From Marinobacter sp. LQ44 (GTDB taxonomy: Bacteria > Pseudomonadota > Gammaproteobacteria > Pseudomonadales > Oleiphilaceae): 64,000 nucleotides of DNA. Shown here piece by piece: positions 50,060 to 59,727 of this stretch. A program made the translations under genes and the position numbers. The notes below the pieces were generated by a model that was not told the origin of the DNA, made no database searches, and was given only the letters and a program-made list of their open reading frames with translations. Numbering within the stretch: the first letter of the stretch is position 1; each line of letters begins with the position of its first letter. The DNA is taken from assembly GCF_001447155.2 (NCBI RefSeq), contig NZ_CP014754.1:4371565-4435564 (forward strand), read 5' to 3'.

Positions 50060-51049
50060 GTGAAAGTACTTGTTACCGGCGGTGCCGGATATATCGGCAG
50101 TCATGTGGTCCGGCAGCTGGCAGCAGCAGGCCACGACATTGTGGTTTTCGACAATCTTTCCACCGGCTATCGATGGGCGGTGACCGCCGGCGAGCTGGTG
50201 GTGGGCGACCTTGCCGACGAGCAAGCCATTGAGGCCGTTTTCGCACGGCACAAGTTCGAGGCGGTACTGCATTTCGCCGCCAATATCGTGGTACCGGAAT
50301 CCGTTTCCAACCCCCTCAAGTACTACAGCAACAACACCCGGAGCACCCTGAACCTGCTCAAAGCGGTGGAAAGTCACCAGGTGCCCTACATGGTGTTCTC
50401 CTCCACGGCCGCTGTGTATGGCATGCCGGAAGAAACGGTGCTGACCGAAGACCTTCCGCTGTCCCCCATCAACCCTTACGGCGCTTCGAAAATGATGAGC
50501 GAGCGCATGATGATGGACCTGGCTGCGGCCAGTAACCTTAACTACGTTATCCTGCGCTATTTCAATGTGGCCGGTGCTAATCCGGAGGGACTGCTGGGGC
50601 AGGCAACGCCGGAGGCGACGCACCTGATCAAAGTGGCCTGCGAATGTGTGACCGGTCAGCGTGAGGGCATGAACGTATTCGGCACCGACTACGAAACCCG
50701 CGATGGTACCTGTATCCGCGACTATATCCATGTGGAAGACCTGGCAAAGGCCCACGTGATGGCGCTGGATTACATGGCCGGCGGTGGCGAGTCTCAGGTA
50801 CTCAACTGTGGTTACGGTCGCGGCTTTACCGTGCGGGAAGTCATTGATGTGGTCAAGGCGGAATCCGGTGTCGATTTTCCGGTGACAGAAACTGGCCGCC
50901 GTGCCGGCGACCCGGCAGCACTGATGGCCGACAACACGCGAATCAAGAATGTTCTGGGCTGGCAGCCGGATTACGATGACCTCAATACCATCGTGCGTAC
51001 CGCTCTGGCCTGGGAATCGGTCTGGCAGAAGAAAAAAGCTTCCCGATAA
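50060..51049 (+). CDS. galE: UDP-glucose 4-epimerase
   Basis: 329-aa short-chain dehydrogenase-type epimerase interconverting UDP-glucose and UDP-galactose. The NAD loop TGGAGYIGSH is at 6-15, the catalytic pair Y140-x3-K144 is in NPYGASKMM, and FNVAGANPEGLLG and RDGTCIRDYIHVEDLA are family-typical. The start is GTG with GGGAAGGAG upstream. With ugd just downstream, it supplies UDP-sugars for surface polysaccharide; no glycosyltransferases are in the window. Confidence 0.92.
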   Translation: MKVLVTGGAGYIGSHVVRQLAAAGHDIVVFDNLSTGYRWAVTAGELVVGDLADEQAIEAVFARHKFEAVLHFAANIVVPESVSNPLKYYSNNTRSTLNLLKAVESHQVPYMVFSSTAAVYGMPEETVLTEDLPLSPINPYGASKMMSERMMMDLAAASNLNYVILRYFNVAGANPEGLLGQATPEATHLIKVACECVTGQREGMNVFGTDYETRDGTCIRDYIHVEDLAKAHVMALDYMAGGGESQVLNCGYGRGFTVREVIDVVKAESGVDFPVTETGRRAGDPAALMADNTRIKNVLGWQPDYDDLNTIVRTALAWESVWQKKKASR

Positions 51050-51082
51050 CCTCTTCAAGCAACTAATTTCAGGAACAACTGG

Positions 51083-52429
51083 ATGAAAATTACGATTTTT
51101 GGAACCGGATACGTGGGCCTGGTAACAGGTGCCTGTCTTGCGGATGTTGGTCACGATGTGCTTTGTATGGATGTGGATCAGGGCAAGATCGAGAAACTGA
51201 AGAACGGCAAGATTCCGATTTACGAGCCAGGCCTCGATAGCATCGTTAAACACACCGTGGAAGCCGGTCGTCTGTCGTTTACCACCGACACCGAACAGGC
51301 TGTCAAACATGGCACCCTTCAATTTATTGCCGTGGGCACGCCGCCGGACGAAGACGGCTCTGCCGATCTGCAATACGTACTCGCGGTGGCGAAATCCATC
51401 GGTCAGTACATGGATGACTATAAGGTGGTTGTCGACAAGTCCACCGTACCCGTGGGCACCGGTGACAAGGTAAAGGCAGCGGTACGCGCGCAGCTCGACA
51501 AGCGCGGCCTGGAGCTGGATTTCGACGTGGTGTCCAACCCGGAATTCCTGAAAGAAGGCGCCGCCATCAACGATTTCATGAAGCCGGACCGCATTGTGGT
51601 GGGTACCGACAGCGAACAGGCGGCGGAGCTGTTGCGGGAGGTTTACTACCCGTTCAACCGCAACCACGACCGGATGATCTTTATGGATATCCGTTCGGCG
51701 GAACTCACCAAATACGCTGCCAACTCCATGCTGGCCACCAAGATCAGCTTCATGAACGAAATGTCCAACCTGGCCGAACGCCTGGGTGCCGACATCGAAG
51801 CGGTGCGCCGGGGCATTGGTTCTGACCCCCGTATCGGCTATCACTTCATCTACCCTGGCTGCGGCTATGGTGGCTCCTGCTTCCCGAAAGACGTACAGGC
51901 CCTGGCCCGGACGGCCGGTGATTGCGATTACGAAGCCAAGTTGCTGAATGCGGTAGAAGCCGTCAACTACGCTCAAAAGCACGTGCTGTTTGACAAGATC
52001 AGCCACTTCTTCCAAGGCGATCTCAAAGGTAAGGTCGTAGCTCTTTGGGGCCTGGCCTTCAAACCGAACACCGACGACATGCGCGAAGCCTCCTCACGGA
52101 CGCTGATGGAAGATCTCTGGAAGGCCGGCGCCACGGTACAGGCCTTTGACCCGGAAGCCATGGAAGAAACCCAGCGCATCTACGGTGACCACGAAGGCCT
52201 GACCCTGTGTGGCACCAAAGAGCAGGCCCTGAAAGGTGCCGATGTGCTGGCCATCTGTACCGAGTGGAAAGAATTCCGTTCGCCGGACTTCGACCTGATT
52301 GCCGGCGCCCTGAAACAGCCGGCGGTGTTTGACGGTCGTAACCTGTACGAACCGGAAATGCTCGAGCGCCATGGTCTGGTTTACTACGCCATCGGCCGTG
52401 GCCGTAACCAGTTTCATTCCGCGGGCTGA
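51083..52429 (+). CDS. ugd: UDP-glucose 6-dehydrogenase
   Basis: 448-aa enzyme that oxidises UDP-glucose to UDP-glucuronate. The NAD loop [15 protein letters not shown] is at 6-20, the catalytic Cys is C266 in [10 protein letters not shown], and the base/lysine in [12 protein letters not shown] is present. GGAA precedes the ATG. It forms an operon with galE (33-base gap) and the HIT protein gene (15 bases). UDP-glucuronate feeds exopolysaccharide or LPS modification; which is not shown. Confidence 0.95.
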   Translation: MKITIFGTGYVGLVTGACLADVGHDVLCMDVDQGKIEKLKNGKIPIYEPGLDSIVKHTVEAGRLSFTTDTEQAVKHGTLQFIAVGTPPDEDGSADLQYVLAVAKSIGQYMDDYKVVVDKSTVPVGTGDKVKAAVRAQLDKRGLELDFDVVSNPEFLKEGAAINDFMKPDRIVVGTDSEQAAELLREVYYPFNRNHDRMIFMDIRSAELTKYAANSMLATKISFMNEMSNLAERLGADIEAVRRGIGSDPRIGYHFIYPGCGYGGSCFPKDVQALARTAGDCDYEAKLLNAVEAVNYAQKHVLFDKISHFFQGDLKGKVVALWGLAFKPNTDDMREASSRTLMEDLWKAGATVQAFDPEAMEETQRIYGDHEGLTLCGTKEQALKGADVLAICTEWKEFRSPDFDLIAGALKQPAVFDGRNLYEPEMLERHGLVYYAIGRGRNQFHSAG

Positions 52430-52444
52430 TCGAGAGGGCCGGTG

Positions 52445-52855
52445 ATGTTTCAGCTACACGAAAGACTCGCGGCAGATACCCACCACCTGGGTTACAGCCG
52501 CCTTTGCGAAATCCTGTTGATGAACGACAGCACCTGGCCCTGGATTATTCTGGTACCGGCGGTGCCGGACATCCGGGAAATCTACCAGCTGGACCATAAG
52601 CAGCAGGTGCGGTTGCTGGAAGAGTCTTCCACGCTTAGCCAGGGCATGATGGAGCTTTTCAGGGGCGACAAGATGAATGTGGCGGCGCTGGGTAATATGG
52701 TGCCGCAGCTTCATTTGCACCACATCGTGCGCTTTGAAGGTGACCCGGCCTGGCCAGGCCCTGTATGGGGTAAACTGCCTCCTGTGCCTTACGCAGAGGA
52801 AGAGCTGGAAGAGATTCGCGCCAGGTTAAAGCCCCTACTGCAATCCCTGGCCTGA
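52445..52855 (+). CDS. HIT-domain protein
   Basis: 136-aa histidine-triad-family nucleotide-binding protein. The motif at the C-terminal side is QLHLHHIVRF, a variant of H-x-H-x-H-x-x seen in this proteobacterial branch. HIT proteins hydrolyse nucleotide phosphoramidates or dinucleoside polyphosphates; the substrate here is unknown. It is last in the tadA-galE-ugd run. The ATG at 52445 follows an in-frame GTG. Confidence 0.82.
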   Translation: MFQLHERLAADTHHLGYSRLCEILLMNDSTWPWIILVPAVPDIREIYQLDHKQQVRLLEESSTLSQGMMELFRGDKMNVAALGNMVPQLHLHHIVRFEGDPAWPGPVWGKLPPVPYAEEELEEIRARLKPLLQSLA

Positions 52856-52867
52856 ATCGGGCTCTGG

Positions 52868-53527
52868 TTATTCCCGACCCTGCTGCCACTGCGCCAGGGT
52901 TTGGGAGCCAACCAGAATCATCCGCAGCTCGGTTTTGAGCTTGGCTTTCAGTTCGTCCCGCTCCTTCGGCGTGGCGTCCAGCGCTTCCGCACCCTGATTG
53001 AACACCAGGGTGACCATGGATTCGGCCACCAGCCTGGCATCCGCCAGAGGCTTGTTCTGTTCATCTGCAAACCGTCCAAGGTCATCTGCCAGTTCCGTAA
53101 CGAAATGATCAATCTCGGCCTTGACGGCGGTTCGGAACGGTTTCGATACTCCGGTGCGCTCGCGCAGCATCAGTCGGAACAGGTTGGAGTTGTTGCCCAG
53201 ATACTCCATAAACGTATCTACGGATGTGGAAATGGCGCTGCCGTCCCGGGCAATTCGCTTGCGCGCCTGACGCATTAACCGTCGTAGCGCAACACCGCCT
53301 TCATCAACCAGTGCCAGGCCCAGTTCATCCAGCTCGGAAAAATGCCGGTAGAAGGAGGTGGGGGCAATGCCGGCTTCCCGGGCAACCTCCCGCAAACTCA
53401 GGCTGCCAAAGCCCCGATCTGCACTCAACTGTGCCAGGGCGGCATCCATCAAAGCCCGTCGGGTTTTCAGTTTTTGTTCCGCTCTGGTGGCCAACGTCTT
53501 ACTCCATGGTCCGCTCAAACCATGCAT
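52868..53527 (-). CDS. fabR: FabR/DesT-like TetR repressor
   Basis: 219-aa TetR-family protein. The HTH region ([20 protein letters not shown], then [22 protein letters not shown], and [15 protein letters not shown]) is close to FabR, the repressor of unsaturated fatty acid synthesis genes in response to acyl-CoA/ACP saturation. No fab or desaturase gene is adjacent. The start is uncertain: ATG 53527 with GGGGGC upstream is used; 53554 is an alternative. The symbol is given by HTH similarity only. Confidence 0.72.
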   Translation of the reverse strand: MHGLSGPWSKTLATRAEQKLKTRRALMDAALAQLSADRGFGSLSLREVAREAGIAPTSFYRHFSELDELGLALVDEGGVALRRLMRQARKRIARDGSAISTSVDTFMEYLGNNSNLFRLMLRERTGVSKPFRTAVKAEIDHFVTELADDLGRFADEQNKPLADARLVAESMVTLVFNQGAEALDATPKERDELKAKLKTELRMILVGSQTLAQWQQGRE

Positions 53528-53827
53528 TCTAGCCCCCGGTTTTTTGATAGTCATCCCGGCGTTCAATATCTGGCTTCAATTCTGCTTGGGGACGCCTGAT
53601 TTTCACAGTCATTGTGTTTATAATGGGCGGCTTTTACCGGCGCCGCCTCAACACCGTGCGGCCAAGAACGACGTAGCGTCGGGCGGGGGGTGTGCTTTCC
53701 GAAACCTTGCGGGGCCATGGATGGCGGAGCAGAGCGTACATGGACGTATCCACAGCGTGTTTCGGAAAGCACACCCCCCGCCCGATGCGGCAAACCAAGA
53801 ACACATTCAGATACAACGGGAACCGAT
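53528..53827. other. fabR/aspS divergent intergenic region (300 bp)
   Basis: No gene. It holds a TATAAT hexamer on the plus strand (53619-53624), the likely aspS -10, with no convincing -35, and then a large inverted repeat (53676-53788, described separately) within what would be the aspS leader. The aspS ATG follows 39 bases after the repeat. Confidence 0.6.
53676..53788. repeat. 113-bp palindromic element with 30-bp arms in aspS leader
   Basis: Left arm 53676-53705 and right arm 53759-53788 are complementary over 30 bases with one mismatch (53678/53786, which would be a G-U pair in RNA). The arms contain the G-rich GGGCGGGGGGTGTG and TTTCCGAAAC. The 53-base centre (53706-53758) has GCGTACATGGACGTATCCAC. 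Size and symmetry resemble REP/MITE-like repeats rather than an operator. It carries no gene. It is open in the aspS frame, which can mislead start calling. Confidence 0.8.
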
Positions 53828-55627
53828 ATGCGCAGTCACTATTGCGGTGGGATCAACGAATCCCACATCGATCAGGAAGTCACTCTCTGTGGATGGGTAC
53901 ACCGCCGCCGGGACCACGGTGGGGTTATCTTCCTGGATCTGCGAGATCGGGATGGCATGTCCCAGGTGGTTGTCGATCCTGACACCCCTGAGAGCTTTGC
54001 TCTGGCGGAGAAGGTTCGCAGCGAGTTTGTTGTTAAAGTCACCGGCCGCGTGCGTCGTCGACCTGCTGGCACCGAGAACAGCAATATGCCGACCGGTCAG
54101 GTAGAGCTGCTGGGTAAGGAAGTCGTTATCCTGAACGCCGCCGCCACGCCGCCGTTCCCGCTGGACGAGCACGTGGATGTGGGTGAGGACGTTCGTCTGC
54201 GCTATCGCTTCATCGATTTGCGCCGCCCGGAAATGATCAACCGTCTGCGTTTCCGTTCCCGGGTAACCAGCTACATCCGTAATTTCCTGGACAGCCGCGG
54301 CTTCATGGATGTGGAAACACCGATCCTGACCCGCGCCACCCCGGAAGGTGCCCGTGATTACCTGGTGCCAAGCCGTACCCACGAAGGTTCGTTCTTCGCG
54401 CTGCCCCAGTCGCCGCAGCTGTTCAAGCAGATGCTGATGGTGTCCGGCGTTGACCGCTACTACCAGATTGCCAAGTGCTTCCGTGACGAAGACCTGCGGG
54501 CAGACCGTCAGCCCGAGTTCACGCAGGTTGATATCGAGGCCTCTTTCATTGATGAAGAGACCCTGATGACGCTCAACGAAGACATGATCCGGGCGCTGTT
54601 CAAAGACGTGCTGGATGTCGAGTTGCCGGAATTCCCGCGCATGCCGTATTCCGAGGCCATGCAGCGTTACGGCAGCGATAAGCCGGATCTGCGTATTCCG
54701 CTGGAACTGCAAGACGTGAACGACCTGGTGGAAGGCGTGGACTTCAAGGTCTTTGCCGGCCCCGCGAAAGATCCCAAAGGCCGTGTTGCAGCCTTGCGTG
54801 TGCCGAAAGGCGGTGCGCTGACCCGTAAGCAGATTGACGATTACACCAAGTTTGTCGGCATATACGGTGCCAAGGGCCTGGCCTACATCAAGGTGAACGA
54901 ACTGGCCAAGGGCGTGGAAGGCCTCCAGTCGCCGATTATTAAGTTCCTGGGCGACGACGTGGCCATGGCGATCATGGAGCGCGTTGCGGCGGAAGATGGT
55001 GACATCGTGTTTTTCGGTGCTGACAAGACCACCGTGGTCAACGAAGCCCTGGGAGCGCTGCGCATCAAAGTCGGCCATGACCTCGACATGCTCACCTGTG
55101 AGTGGGCGCCGATGTGGGTGGTGGACTTCCCGATGTTTGAGGAGCTGCCGGACGGCGGCCTGACCGCGATTCACCATCCGTTTACCGCACCGTCCTGCAG
55201 CCCGGACGAGCTGGCGGCCGATCCGGCCAATGCGTTGTCCCGCGCTTACGACATGGTGCTGAACGGCACCGAGCTGGGCGGTGGTTCTATCCGTATCCAT
55301 GACGGCAAAATGCAGGAAACGGTGTTTCGCATCCTCGGTATCGAAGAAGAGGAAGCTCGCGCCAAGTTTGGCTTCCTGCTGGATGCCCTGAAATTCGGTT
55401 GCCCGCCACACGGCGGCCTGGCTTTCGGTCTGGACCGTCTGGTGATGCTGATGACCGGTTCGTCGTCCATCCGGGATGTCATCGCCTTCCCGAAAACCCA
55501 GAGCGCCACCTGTCTGATGACCCAGGCGCCGGGTGCGGTAGACGAAAAGCAGCTGAAAGAACTGCACATTCGCCTGCGTCGCTCAGCCAAAGCGGTTGAA
55601 GGCAACAAAGCCGAAGACAACGAGTGA
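53828..55627 (+). CDS. aspS: aspartyl-tRNA synthetase
   Basis: 599-aa class IIb synthetase. N-terminal OB anticodon-binding domain ([23 protein letters not shown]), catalytic motifs with [18 protein letters not shown] (motif 2) and [12 protein letters not shown] (motif 3), and the bacterial GAD insertion domain (about 285-420). Start ATG 53828 begins the family N-terminus [20 protein letters not shown]; the frame is open back to 53690 only because of the palindromic element. Strict versus non-discriminating (Asn-charging) specificity cannot be judged here. Confidence 0.97.
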   Translation: MRSHYCGGINESHIDQEVTLCGWVHRRRDHGGVIFLDLRDRDGMSQVVVDPDTPESFALAEKVRSEFVVKVTGRVRRRPAGTENSNMPTGQVELLGKEVVILNAAATPPFPLDEHVDVGEDVRLRYRFIDLRRPEMINRLRFRSRVTSYIRNFLDSRGFMDVETPILTRATPEGARDYLVPSRTHEGSFFALPQSPQLFKQMLMVSGVDRYYQIAKCFRDEDLRADRQPEFTQVDIEASFIDEETLMTLNEDMIRALFKDVLDVELPEFPRMPYSEAMQRYGSDKPDLRIPLELQDVNDLVEGVDFKVFAGPAKDPKGRVAALRVPKGGALTRKQIDDYTKFVGIYGAKGLAYIKVNELAKGVEGLQSPIIKFLGDDVAMAIMERVAAEDGDIVFFGADKTTVVNEALGALRIKVGHDLDMLTCEWAPMWVVDFPMFEELPDGGLTAIHHPFTAPSCSPDELAADPANALSRAYDMVLNGTELGGGSIRIHDGKMQETVFRILGIEEEEARAKFGFLLDALKFGCPPHGGLAFGLDRLVMLMTGSSSIRDVIAFPKTQSATCLMTQAPGAVDEKQLKELHIRLRRSAKAVEGNKAEDNE

Positions 55628-55702
55628 TACACAAGCCTGGAGGTTGCCCGTGGCGCCTCCGGGCTGAGTGCTTTTGCTCAAGCTATCTCTGAGGGCGTGT
55701 GG

Positions 55703-56230
55703 ATGGCCATCATCCTGGGTGTAGACCCTGGCTCACGAATCACCGGCTACGGCATCATTCGTGCGGAAGGCCGCCAGATCGAGTATATCGACAGCGGCTG
55801 TATCCGGGTGGGTGAAAAGCCCATGGCGGAGCGGCTGCAAACCATTTTCCACAGCCTTGCTGTGTTGATTGGTGAGTACCGCCCGGAAGAGTTTGCCATC
55901 GAGCAGGTGTTCATGGCCCGTAACCCGGATTCAGCCCTTAAGCTGGGGCAGGCCAGGGGTGCGGCGATTGTCAGTGCCGCCAACAGCGGCCTGGCTGTCC
56001 ATGAATACTCTGCTCGCCAGGTCAAACAGGCGGTGGTTGGTACCGGTGGCGCTGACAAATCCCAGGTTCAGCATATGGTCCAGGCACTGCTGGGTTTGTC
56101 CCGCAAGCCCCAGGCAGATGCGGCGGATGCCCTGGCGATCGCACTGTGTCATGCCCACATGAACCAGAGCATACTGAAGCTCGCCGGCACCGGTGGCAAA
56201 GCGCGAAGCGGGCGGGTTCGGCAACAATAA
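55703..56230 (+). CDS. ruvC: Holliday junction endonuclease RuvC
   Basis: 175-aa resolvase. The acidic catalytic residues are visible at D7 ([12 protein letters not shown]), in FAIEQVF (Glu near 66) and near the C-terminal [14 protein letters not shown] (Asp pair). The ATG at 55703 begins [11 protein letters not shown] as in E. coli; the preceding in-frame GTG at 55697 is less likely. It is followed by ruvA and ruvB. The gene often placed between aspS and ruvC (yebC) is absent. Confidence 0.96.
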   Translation: MAIILGVDPGSRITGYGIIRAEGRQIEYIDSGCIRVGEKPMAERLQTIFHSLAVLIGEYRPEEFAIEQVFMARNPDSALKLGQARGAAIVSAANSGLAVHEYSARQVKQAVVGTGGADKSQVQHMVQALLGLSRKPQADAADALAIALCHAHMNQSILKLAGTGGKARSGRVRQQ

Positions 56231-56260
56231 CAGGCTCAGACAAGCCCCAGGAGGCCTGCA

Positions 56261-56890
56261 TTGATCGGTAGAATCCGAGGCATATTGATAGAGAAGGCCC
56301 CCGGCCACGCACTGGTGGAGTGCTCCGGTTTGGGTTACGAAGTCGACATTCCCTACACCACCTTCTTTCACCTGCCGGAAACCGGGCAGGAAGTTACCTT
56401 ACATACGCATTTTGCGGTCAGAGAAGACGCCCAGAGCCTGTATGGCTTTGCCTCCCGGCTGGATCGCAATCTTTTCCGGCTGCTGATCAAGGTCAATGGC
56501 GTTGGCCCCAAACTGGCTGTCGGCATACTGTCCGGCCTGGACGCCCAACAGTTTATACGCTGTGTTGAGGCCCGCGATGTCAGCGCCCTGGTGAAGCTGC
56601 CGGGGGTTGGCAAGAAAACCGCCGAGCGACTCCTGATTGATATGGCTGACCGCATTGGCCAACTGGAAGGGCAGTTCACGCCGACGGTACCGGGGGCAGC
56701 GGCTCCGGGCGGCTCCACAACTGCGCCGGCCGCAAGTCACGATGCGAGAGACGAGGCCGAGGCCGCGTTGATTGCCCTGGGCTACAAGCCGCAGGAAGCG
56801 GCCAAGGCCATCAGCAAGGTAGCTGAGCCAGATATGACCAGCGAGGCGCTGATTCGCCTTGCCCTGCGTAATATGATCCCGGCCGGGTAG
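56261..56890 (+). CDS. ruvA: Holliday junction DNA helicase subunit RuvA
   Basis: 209-aa junction-binding protein with N-terminal OB fold ([21 protein letters not shown]), two HhH motifs ([32 protein letters not shown]) and a C-terminal RuvB-binding three-helix domain ([19 protein letters not shown]). The start is TTG at 56261 with CAGGAGG 7 bases upstream. An intrinsic terminator begins in its last codons. Confidence 0.96.
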   Translation: MIGRIRGILIEKAPGHALVECSGLGYEVDIPYTTFFHLPETGQEVTLHTHFAVREDAQSLYGFASRLDRNLFRLLIKVNGVGPKLAVGILSGLDAQQFIRCVEARDVSALVKLPGVGKKTAERLLIDMADRIGQLEGQFTPTVPGAAAPGGSTTAPAASHDARDEAEAALIALGYKPQEAAKAISKVAEPDMTSEALIRLALRNMIPAG

Positions 56891-56913
56891 TTAACTTGCT
56901 CCCCGGCCTTTTT
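56881..56913 (+). terminator. terminator overlapping the ruvA end
   Basis: GGCCGGG (56881-56887) pairs with CCCGGCC (56902-56908) across a 14-base loop containing the ruvA stop, followed by five Ts. The 157-base gap to ruvB may carry a separate ruvB promoter. Confidence 0.65.
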
Positions 56914-57047
56914 ATGTGTCGCCCCATGACACCAATGTGTATAGAGCGTAACGTGACTCCAACCATGCCCTTTGTACAATTGGGGCAACTTGAACGTCAG
57001 GCCAAACCTGTGGGCACGTTGTTTATTCCCAGCAAGCGGATAATGCC

Positions 57048-58079
57048 ATGATTGAATCTGACCGACTGATCTCGGCAAAGGCCGGTGAATACGAGGAAGT
57101 GCATGATCGGGCCATTCGCCCGACGTTGCTGTCTGAGTATGTGGGTCAGCCGACGGTTCGCGAGCAGATGGAAATCTTTATCTCCGCTGCCCGGGGCCGC
57201 CAGGAAGCGCTGGACCACGTGCTGATCTTCGGCCCGCCGGGACTTGGTAAAACCACCCTGGCAAACATTATTGCCAACGAGATGGGGGTGTCGATCAAGA
57301 CCACCTCTGGCCCGGTACTGGAAAAAGCCGGCGACCTGGCCGCCATGCTGACCAATCTCGAAGAAGGCGATATGCTCTTTATCGATGAGATTCATCGCCT
57401 GAGCGCTGCGGTTGAAGAAGTATTGTATCCGGCGATGGAAGATTATCAGCTGGATATCATGATCGGCGAAGGGCCGGCGGCCCGATCCATCAAGCTGGAT
57501 TTGCCCCCGTTTACCCTGGTGGGTGCCACAACCAGGGCGGGTTTGCTGACATCGCCACTGCGGGACCGCTTTGGCATTGTTCAGCGTCTGGAGTTCTACA
57601 ACACCCAGGACCTCACGCATATCATTCTCAGGTCGGCACGTTTGTCTTCGGTGACCATCGATGAACAGGGGGCGTTCGAGATAGCCCGCCGTTCCCGGGG
57701 CACACCACGAATTGCCAACCGCCTGCTGCGGCGGGTGAGGGATTTTGCCGAGGTTCGCTCAGACGGCCACATAACTGCCGACATTGCCGACCAGGCTCTG
57801 AACATGTTGAAAGTGGACGACCAGGGCTTTGACCACATGGACCGCCGCCTGTTGCTGGCCATGATCGAAAAGTTTGATGGGGGGCCGGTGGGTGTGGAAA
57901 GCCTGGCTGCGGCCATTAGCGAGGAGCGGGGGACCATCGAGGACGTGCTGGAGCCGTTCCTGATTCAGCAGGGCTTTATGGTACGAACGCCCCGTGGGCG
58001 GATGGTAACCTCCAGCGCCTACCGCCATTTTGGTGTGGTGGCCCCGAAATCCGGTGCTGAGGATGACCTCTTTGACTGA
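57048..58079 (+). CDS. ruvB: Holliday junction helicase motor RuvB
   Basis: 343-aa AAA+ motor for branch migration. Walker [10 protein letters not shown] (about 62-70), Walker [11 protein letters not shown], sensor [16 protein letters not shown] and the C-terminal winged helix ([16 protein letters not shown]) are present. The ATG has only a weak upstream ribosome site. The ybgC ATG lies inside its last codons. Confidence 0.97.
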   Translation: MIESDRLISAKAGEYEEVHDRAIRPTLLSEYVGQPTVREQMEIFISAARGRQEALDHVLIFGPPGLGKTTLANIIANEMGVSIKTTSGPVLEKAGDLAAMLTNLEEGDMLFIDEIHRLSAAVEEVLYPAMEDYQLDIMIGEGPAARSIKLDLPPFTLVGATTRAGLLTSPLRDRFGIVQRLEFYNTQDLTHIILRSARLSSVTIDEQGAFEIARRSRGTPRIANRLLRRVRDFAEVRSDGHITADIADQALNMLKVDDQGFDHMDRRLLLAMIEKFDGGPVGVESLAAAISEERGTIEDVLEPFLIQQGFMVRTPRGRMVTSSAYRHFGVVAPKSGAEDDLFD

Positions 58080-58497
58080 AAACGGTACGAAAGAACGCTT
58101 TGAATTACCTGTCCGGGTGTATATAGAAGATACAGACGCTGGTGGTATCGTCTTCCATGCCAAGTATCTTCACTACATGGAACGGGCCAGGACCGAGTGG
58201 GTGCGTAGCCACGGTGTTGGCTTGAGGGCCGGCCTGGAAGACAACACAAGTTACGTGGTTCAGCGCATGAACCTGCACTATAAGGTGCCGGCCAAACTGG
58301 ACGACCAGCTGCTGGTTACCGCAGAGCCCACGGCCTCATCCCGGGTTTGGATGAACTTTCGGCAGCAGGTGCTGCGAGCGGCAGATCAGCAGTTGTTGTG
58401 CGAGGCCGATGTGCGGGTGGCCTGCATCGCACTGGATACCGGCAAGCCCAAGAGGCTGCCTGAAAACATGCAAGAGATTCTGAAGAAATCCATTTAG
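58063..58497 (+). CDS. ybgC: tol-pal-associated acyl-CoA thioesterase YbgC
   Basis: 144-aa hotdog-fold thioesterase with the motif [27 protein letters not shown] (split about residues 16-42), whose Asp is catalytic. The family acts on acyl-CoAs and links phospholipid metabolism to the Tol system. The start overlaps ruvB by 17 bases (GAGG upstream). It is first in the conserved ybgC-tolQRAB-pal-cpoB cluster. Confidence 0.93.
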   Translation: MTSLTENGTKERFELPVRVYIEDTDAGGIVFHAKYLHYMERARTEWVRSHGVGLRAGLEDNTSYVVQRMNLHYKVPAKLDDQLLVTAEPTASSRVWMNFRQQVLRAADQQLLCEADVRVACIALDTGKPKRLPENMQEILKKSI

Positions 58498-58535
58498 TTT
58501 ATTGAAAAGCCTACAAACATAGTTGGGAGTGCACA

Positions 58536-59222
58536 GTGGAAGCGGAACTTTCAGTCTGGTATCTGATTGCCAATGCCGGGGTCTTGGTGCAGTTGGTCAT
58601 GCTGTTGCTGGTGTTGGCATCGGTGGTGTCCTGGGCTTTGATTTTTCAACGCATTCAGGTGTTCCGGAAAGCGAAGCAGGCGCAGCTGGCCTTTGAAGAA
58701 CGGTTTTGGTCCGGCATGGATCTGGGGCAGCTCTACAAAGAAGTGAATGCAGATCCGACGCCGTTTTCCGGAATGGAATCCGTATTCCGGGCCGGCTTCA
58801 AGGAGTTTTCCCGCCTGCGTCAGCAAAGCCGCGATGCAGACGCCGTCATGGAAGGCACCCAGCGTGCCATGCGGGTGGCTTTTTCCCGTGAGCAGGAGCG
58901 CCTGGAAACCCATCTTCCCTTCCTGGCTACTGTGGGCTCAACCAGTCCGTATGTGGGGTTGTTCGGTACCGTGTGGGGCATCATGAATTCCTTCCGGGGG
59001 CTGGCGCAGGTGCAGCAGGCAACGCTTGCCACGGTGGCTCCAGGTATCTCGGAGGCATTGATCGCAACCGCCATGGGTCTGTTTGCAGCGATCCCGGCGG
59101 TTATCGCCTACAACCGGTTCTCTGCCATGTCGGATGCGTTGCTGAAGAACTATGAAACCTTTGCCGAGGAGTTTTCCAGCATTCTGCATCGCCGTGTCCA
59201 TAACAGTGACCAGGCTGCCTGA
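58536..59222 (+). CDS. tolQ: Tol system proton channel subunit TolQ
   Basis: 228-aa inner-membrane protein with three helices: about 15-38 (VLVQLVMLLLVLASVVSWALI), about 135-160 with TVGSTSPYVGLFGTVWGIMNSF, and about 170-195 (EALIATAMGLFAAIPAVIAYN). It forms the proton channel with TolR that energises TolA. The start is GTG with GGGAG upstream. tolR follows 31 bases later. Confidence 0.95.
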   Translation: MEAELSVWYLIANAGVLVQLVMLLLVLASVVSWALIFQRIQVFRKAKQAQLAFEERFWSGMDLGQLYKEVNADPTPFSGMESVFRAGFKEFSRLRQQSRDADAVMEGTQRAMRVAFSREQERLETHLPFLATVGSTSPYVGLFGTVWGIMNSFRGLAQVQQATLATVAPGISEALIATAMGLFAAIPAVIAYNRFSAMSDALLKNYETFAEEFSSILHRRVHNSDQAA

Positions 59223-59253
59223 TGGCACTCGTCGATAACGGGAGGAGAACGGC

Positions 59254-59709
59254 ATGAGCGGCATGAAAGGTATGGGCTTGATGCCCCAGCAAAAGCGCAA
59301 GCCGATGTCGGAGATCAACGTGGTGCCCTACATCGACGTGATGCTGGTACTGCTGATCATTTTCATGGTGACGGCTCCGATGTTAACCCAGGGGGTAAAG
59401 GTGGATTTACCCCAAACCACGTCAGACCCGATCCAGCAGGATAAAGACGTTGAGTCCATTACCGTTTCTGTAGACGCCAACGGCGCCTACTACATGGATA
59501 TCGGTGACCGCAGCAGCGACCCGATGACGCTGGCTGAGGTGCGTGAACAGGTGGCCAATATCCTGTCTCAGCGCACCAATGGTGAGGTGCTGGTGCGCGG
59601 TGATGAGTTCGTGGAGTACGGCGTAGTGGTGCGACTGATGGCTGAGCTTCAGGCGGCAGGCGCAACCGGGGTTGGCCTGATAACCGACGCACCTCAGGAA
59701 AGGCCTTAA
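59254..59709 (+). CDS. tolR: Tol system proton channel subunit TolR
   Basis: 151-aa protein with one N-terminal TM containing the proton-relaying Asp in INVVPYIDVMLVLLIIFMVTAP, followed by a periplasmic domain. The ATG at 59254 follows GGGAGGAG. It works with TolQ and TolA in outer-membrane constriction at division. Confidence 0.95.
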   Translation: MSGMKGMGLMPQQKRKPMSEINVVPYIDVMLVLLIIFMVTAPMLTQGVKVDLPQTTSDPIQQDKDVESITVSVDANGAYYMDIGDRSSDPMTLAEVREQVANILSQRTNGEVLVRGDEFVEYGVVVRLMAELQAAGATGVGLITDAPQERP

Positions 59710-59727
59710 CAGGGTGGCATTATTGTT

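Noticed and set aside
50039..52015. 658-residue open frame on the minus strand across galE and ugd
   Set aside because: It is antisense to two genes with intact catalytic motifs, spans their boundary, and has no recognisable domain; long antisense frames are common in GC-rich DNA with strong codon bias.
53690..53827. 46-residue N-terminal extension of AspRS
   Set aside because: It is encoded by the palindromic element; the family N-terminus starts at the ATG at 53828.
53807..55567. 586-residue minus-strand open frame opposite aspS
   Set aside because: Shadow of aspS, which is complete with class II motifs; the frame has no signal, domain or ribosome site.
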